Assembly (NCBI GenBank): GCA_958295665.1
Contig: OY282559.1
Span: forward strand, 258,484,245 to 258,548,244
Reading direction: 5' to 3'
From: Tipula vernalis
Lineage: Eukaryota > Arthropoda > Insecta > Diptera > Tipulidae
Length of the DNA stretch: 64,000 nt
Notes under the pieces: generated by a model
Seen by the model: the letters and a program-made list of their open reading frames with translations, nothing else
Told to the model about the DNA's origin: nothing
The model's database searches: none
Position numbers and translations under genes: made by a program
Part shown: positions 59,640 to 64,000 of the stretch, piece by piece
Numbering within the stretch: the stretch's first letter is position 1
How the letters are laid out: each line of letters starts with the position of its first letter

Positions 59640-59850
59640 TTTTCATTCCTTATGATTAAATATTTTATTCCTATTTTTCCAATTTATTTATTCTTTATAA
59701 TGATCCATTTAATCCTTTTCATTGTAAAGTTTATTCCTATTTTTTTTGTTTTTCTATTCCTTATAATGATCAATTTATTCCTTATCATTGAATAGCTTAT
59801 TCCTGGCTTTTTAATTTATCTATTCCTTGTATTAACAATTTACTCCTAAA
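59640..59850. repeat. Subterminal 66-bp repeats (TTATTCC array)
   Basis: TTATTCCTATTTTT, TATAATGATCMATTTA and CTATTCCTT words recur with a period of about 66 bp over three degenerate units between the end of gene 2 and the right inverted segment. Subterminal motif arrays near the ends are known binding sites for accessory proteins in CACTA-type elements. Confidence 0.55.
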
Positions 59851-59854
59851 AATC

Positions 59855-60010
59855 TCTCATCATCTCCAGACATAACATTCTAGAGGCTGATTTTATACAA
59901 ATTTTCTAATGGTCTAATTTTCCATTGATTTTGGAAAATCGAATTTTCCCAGATATCCCACGAAAATCTTGAACTGAACTTTTCCCTGCTTTTTCCAAGA
60001 ATCTTGAACT
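59855..60010 (-). repeat. Right inverted subterminal repeat of the large transposon
   Basis: Minus-strand reading gives CAGTTCAAGATTTTCGTGGG, then ATATCTGGGAAAATTCGATT, an internal CATTAGAAAATTTGTATAAAA block and GTTATGTCTGGAGATGATGA. These correspond in order to 48244-48345 on the plus strand. Confidence 0.6.
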
Positions 60011-60189
60011 AAATTTTTTTTTTTCAGTAATTGACAAAGTATTTAACCGATTTTTATGAAACAGAGACAGACTAATAGATCTTGACCAGATTAAAAAACA
60101 TGGTATGCCCTCTCTATGTAGTCGGATTCAAAAGTTAAAGCCGCATAAAGATTTCCTTCACAATACTTACACGTAAAAACAAAAACCAT

Positions 60190-60412
60190 AAAATTCTAAG
60201 ATGATTTTTAGACGAAGTTCTGGAATGTGGCCAATCAAGAAAGAACTTGGCCATTTCTCAACCGATTTCGATGAAATTCAGCATGTAAGATGGAAATTGG
60301 ATTCCAAAAAGATGTTTAGATGATGTTCTGGAAAATGGCCAATAAGGAAGGAACTTCACCATTTCCTAATCGATTATGATGAAGTTCAGCTTATACGATA
60401 GAAATGGGATAC
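60190..60412. repeat. Two copies of a 107-bp tandem repeat
   Basis: The units at about 60200-60306 and 60307-60412 share GTTCTGGAA, ATGGCCAAT-AAGAA-GAACTT and CCATTTC, then CGATTT/CGATTA, GATGAA and TTCAGC. A poorer third copy may lie upstream near 60045. A minor tandem family next to the large satellite. Confidence 0.7.
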
Positions 60413-60671
60413 TAAAATGGTTATTTTATGTATTTAATGACTTATTGGTCGTTGGAACGGATGTGAAGTTTTCCACAAAATAAAAAAATTAACAAAATAT
60501 GTATGTATATAAAATTTGTTAAATTAACAAAAAAATAAGTAAGTGTTAGTAAAACAGTCGGTAAAAGCAGTTTAACAAAATGTATACTTTGTTCAAATTT
60601 TGTGACAAAAATCAATAAATGTCGTGCTAATTTAATCATTAAACCTATATACGAGTAAATAAAAAAAAAAA
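60413..60671. other. AT-rich link between repeat families
   Basis: Non-coding. The minus-strand frame here has no recognisable domain. Confidence 0.5.
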
Positions 60672-63600
60672 CTATCTGTGATAAATTTCTGAATTTTGTG
60701 TTCCACTGTAATGAAGCTCACAGAGATGTATCTGGGATGTAATTTTGCCAAAATGAGCATACCTAGTGTATCTACAAATAGTAATAATTTTATTAAAATA
60801 TAACGAGAATTACTATTTGTTATTAGATGCGAAATATTCATGATCCTTTGATAAATTTCTGAATTTAGTGTTTCACTGTAATGAAGATTGGCCAGCTCAA
60901 AGAGATGTCTCTGGGATGTAATTTTGCCAAAATGAGCAAACCTAGTGTATCTATAAATAGTAATAATTTAGTTAAAATATGACGAGAATTACTATTTGTT
61001 ATTAGATGCGAAATATTCATGATCCTTTGATAAATTTCTGAATTTAGTGTTTCACTGTAATGAAGATTGGCCAGCTCACAGAGATGTCTCTGGGATGTAA
61101 TTTTGCCAAAATGAGCAAACCTAGTGTATCTATAAATAGTAATAATTTAGTTAAAATATGACGAGAATTACTATTTGTTATTAGATGCGAAATATTCATG
61201 ATCCTTTGATAAATTTCTGAATTTAGTGTTTCACTGTAATGAAGATTGGCCAGCTCACAGAGATGTCTCTGGGATGTAATTTTGCCAAAATGAGCATACC
61301 TAGTGTATCTACAAATAATAATAATTTTGTTAAAATATGACGAGAATTACTATTTGTTATTAGATGCGAAATATTCATGATCCTTTGATAAATTTCTGAA
61401 TTTAGTGTTTCACTGTAATGAAGATTGGCCAGCTCACAGAGATGTCTCTGGGATGTAATTTTGCCAAAATGAGCATACCTAGTGTATCTACAAATAATAA
61501 TAATTTTGTTAAAATATGACGAGAATTACTATTTGTTATTAGATGCGAAATATTCATGATCCTTTGATAAATTTCTGAATTTAGTGTTTCACTATAATGA
61601 AGATTGCCCAGCTCACAGAGATGTCTCTGGGATGTAATTCTGGCAAAATGAGCATACTTAGTGTACCTACAAAAAATATTAATTTAGTTAAAATATGACG
61701 AGAATTACTATTTGTTATTGGATGCGAAATATTCATGATCCTTTGATACATTTCTGAATTTAGTGTTTCACTGTAATGAAGATTGGCCAGCTCACAGAGA
61801 TGTCTCTGGTATGTAATTTTGCCAAAATGAGCATACCTAGTGTATCTATAAATAGTAATAATTTAGTTAAAATATGACGAGAATTACTATTTGTTATTAG
61901 ATGCGAAATATTCATGATCCTTTGATAAATTTCTGAATTTAGTGTTTCACTGTAATGAAGATTGGCCAGCTCACAGAGACGTCTCTGGGATGTAACTTTG
62001 CCAAAATGAGCATACCTAGTGTATCTACAAATAGTATTAATTTAGTTAAAATATGACGAGAATTACTATTTGTTATTAGATGCGAAATATTCATGATCCT
62101 TTGATAAATTTCTGAATTTTGTGTTTCACTGTAATGAAGATTGGCCAGCTCACAGAGATGTCTCTGGGATGTAATTTTGCCAAAATGAGCATACCTAGTG
62201 TATCTACAAATAATAATAATTTTGTTAAAATATGACGAGAATTACTATTTGTTATTAGATGCGAAATATTCATGATCCTTTGATAAATTTCTGAATTTAG
62301 TGTTTCACTGTAATGAAGATTGGCCAGCTCACAGAGATGTCTCTGGAATGCAACTCTGCCAAAATGAGCATACCTAGTGTATCTACAAATAGAATTAATT
62401 TTGTTAAAATATAACGAGAATTACTATTTGTTATTAGATGCGAAATATTCATGACCTTTTGATAAATTTCTGAATTTTGTGTTTCACTATAATGAAGATT
62501 GCCCAGCTCACAGAGATGTCTCTGGGATGTAATTCTGGCAAAATGAGCATACTTAGTGTACCTACAAAAAATATTAATTTAGTTAAAATATGACGAGAAT
62601 TACTATTTGTTATTGGATGCGAAATATTCATGATCCTTTGATACATTTCTGAATTTAGTGTTTCACTGTAATGAAGATTGGCCAGCTCACAGAGATGTCT
62701 CTGGTATGTAATTTTGCCAAAATGAGCATACCTAGTGTATCTATAAATAGTAATAATTTAGTTAAAATATGACGAGAATTACTATTTGTTATTAGATGCG
62801 AAATATTCATGATCCTTTGATAAATTTCTGAATTTAGTGTTTCACTGTAATGAAGATTGGCCAGCTCACAGAGACGTCTCTGGGATGTAACTCTGCCAAA
62901 ATGAGCATACCTAGTGTATCTACAAATAGAATTAATTTTGTTAAAATATAACGAGAATTACTATTTGTTATTAGATGCGAAATATTCATGACCTTTTGAT
63001 AAATTTCTGAATTTTGTGTTTCACTATAATGAAGATTGCCCAGCTCACAGAGATGTCTCTGGGATGTAATTCTGGCAAAATGAGCATACTTAGTGTACCT
63101 ACAAAAAATATTAATTTAGTTAAAATATGACGAGAATTACTATTTGTTATTGGATGCGAAATATTCATGATCCTTTGATACATTTCTGAATTTAGTGTTT
63201 CACTGTAATGAAGATTGGCCAGCTCACAGAGATGTCTCTGGTATGTAATTTTGCCAAAATGAGCATACCTAGTGTATCTATAAATAGTAATAATTTAGTT
63301 AAAATATGACGAGAATTACTATTTGTTATTAGATGCGAAATATTCATGATCCTTTGATAAATTTCTGAATTTAGTGTTTCACTGTAATGAAGATTGGCCA
63401 GCTCACAGAGATGTCTCTGGAATGCAACTCTGCCAAAATGAGCATACCTAGTGTATCTACAAATAGAATTAATTTTGTTAAAATATAACGAGAATTACTA
63501 TTTGTTATTAGATGCGAAATATTCATGACCTTTTGATAAATTTCTGAATTTTGTGTTTCACTATAATGAAGATTGCCCAGCTCACAGAGATGTCTCTGGG

Positions 63601-64000
63601 ATGTAATTCTGGCAAAATGAGCATACTTAGTGTACCTACAAAAAATATTAATTTAGTTAAAATATGACGAGAATTACTATTTGTTATTGGATGCGAAATA
63701 TTCATGATCCTTTGATACATTTCTGAATTTAGTGTTTCACTGTAATGAAGATTGGCCAGCTCACAGAGATGTCTCTGGTATGTAATTTTGCCAAAATGAG
63801 CATACCTAGTGTATCTATAAATAGTAATAATTTAGTTAAAATATGACGAGAATTACTATTTGTTATTAGATGCGAAATATTCATGATCCTTTGATAAATT
63901 TCTGAATTTAGTGTTTCACTGTAATGAAGATTGGCCAGCTCACAGAGACGTCTCTGGGATGTAACTTTGCCAAAATGAGCATACCTAGTGTATCTACAAA
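60672..64000. repeat. 179-bp satellite array with 537-bp higher-order repeat
   Basis: The monomer beginning ATAAATTTCTGAAT recurs at 60681, then exactly every 179 bp from 60851 to 63894 (17 full monomers plus a partial one to the window end). The first monomer is 170 bp because it lacks ATTGGCCAG. Each unit has GATTGSCCAGCTCACAGAGA, a short palindrome CAGAGATGTCTCTG, CAAAATGAGCATAC and GACGAGAATTACTATTTGTT. Variants follow a pattern: a C-D pair (GATTGCCC; then GATACATTTC with TGGTATG) starts at 61567, 62462, 62999 and 63536. The last three are spaced 537 bp apart. There is no indel in 3 kb. Open frames on the minus strand are by-products of the repeat. Array continues beyond the window. Confidence 0.97.

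Larger units (their letters stand above)
48240..60010 (+). mobile_element. Large two-gene DNA transposon (EnSpm/CACTA-like), heavily nested
   Basis: The left segment 48240-48345 and right segment 59855-60010 are inverted homologues. Both contain ATCTGGGAAAATTCGATTTTCC, followed inward by a CATTAGAAA-TTTGTATA block and a GTTATRTCTGGAGAT block. Between them lie two plus-strand genes: gene 1 (49544-50367 and 54250-55258, spliced) and gene 2 (55266-56964 and 58863-59560). The right side has 66-bp repeats rich in TTATTCC, like the subterminal arrays of CACTA elements. Gene 2 resembles animal EnSpm-like transposases. The unit contains a LINE 3' fragment, a mariner, a Penelope element and a Foldback-like element as later insertions. 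Exact termini and target duplication were not resolved. Excluding the insertions, the element would be about 5 kb. Confidence 0.6.

Noticed and set aside
62449..63720. Three identical 65-codon minus-strand ORFs spaced 537 bp
   Set aside because: They are the higher-order satellite repeat read in one frame, not genes; spacing equals three 179-bp monomers.
60672..64000. CRISPR-like regular repeats
   Set aside because: Head-to-tail monomers without unique spacers; eukaryotic satellite.

Overview
The window looks like repeat-rich, AT-rich heterochromatin of an insect, most likely a higher fly. It carries no bacterial-type genes, operons or ribosome binding sites. Almost every recognisable coding stretch is a decayed transposable element: LOA/R1-like, Jockey-like and other non-LTR retrotransposons, a Ty3/gypsy remnant, a Penelope element, two Helitrons, a mariner, a P-superfamily element, hAT-like elements and MITEs. 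The right end is a 179-bp tandem satellite. This mix, together with short GT-AG introns and TATGTA/CATACATA-rich spacers, is typical of brachyceran Diptera. The species cannot be named from sequence alone. No complete host gene is visible; one possible host first exon lies on the minus strand near 46.0 kb.

Layout. 0-2.3 kb: LOA-like RT/RNase H remnant and an R1/LOA-style 3' tail. 5.2-5.7 kb: unknown broken ORF carrying a 61-bp hAT-type insertion. 6.5-8.2 kb: gypsy pol remnant lacking the catalytic RT core. 8.5-12.1 kb: second LOA/R1-like element (ORF1, EN, RT, RNase H). 13.7-19.3 kb: Jockey-like element split by a 2,851-bp hAT-like transposon with 8-bp target duplication and by two tandem LTRs. 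19.5-21.1 kb: minus-strand Helitron. 23.9-29.0 kb: three more Jockey-type fragments and a 225-bp palindromic MITE. 30.1-32.5 kb: P-superfamily transposase. 32.65-33.55 kb: a cluster of long hairpins. 33.9-36.2 kb and 37.0-41.2 kb: two more non-LTR elements, the second split by a 684-bp LINE-derived insert with a perfect 21-bp target duplication. 41.2-44.7 kb: plus-strand Helitron.

48.2-60.0 kb: probably the most interesting unit. It is a large two-gene DNA transposon, distantly EnSpm/CACTA-like, with inverted subterminal repeats. Gene 1 is a spliced protein with good GT-AG introns. Gene 2 starts 7 bp after the gene 1 stop and encodes a C2H2-type finger plus transposase-like protein. The unit was hit by a LINE-derived fragment, a mariner, a Penelope element (itself carrying a non-LTR element) and a Foldback-like element with a 9-bp target duplication. 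60.2-64.0 kb: a short 107-bp repeat passes into a 179-bp satellite with 537-bp higher-order structure that continues beyond the window.

The genes do not form a pathway; what the window records is a sequence of nested insertions. All protein-family calls come from motif recognition by eye, without database searches.
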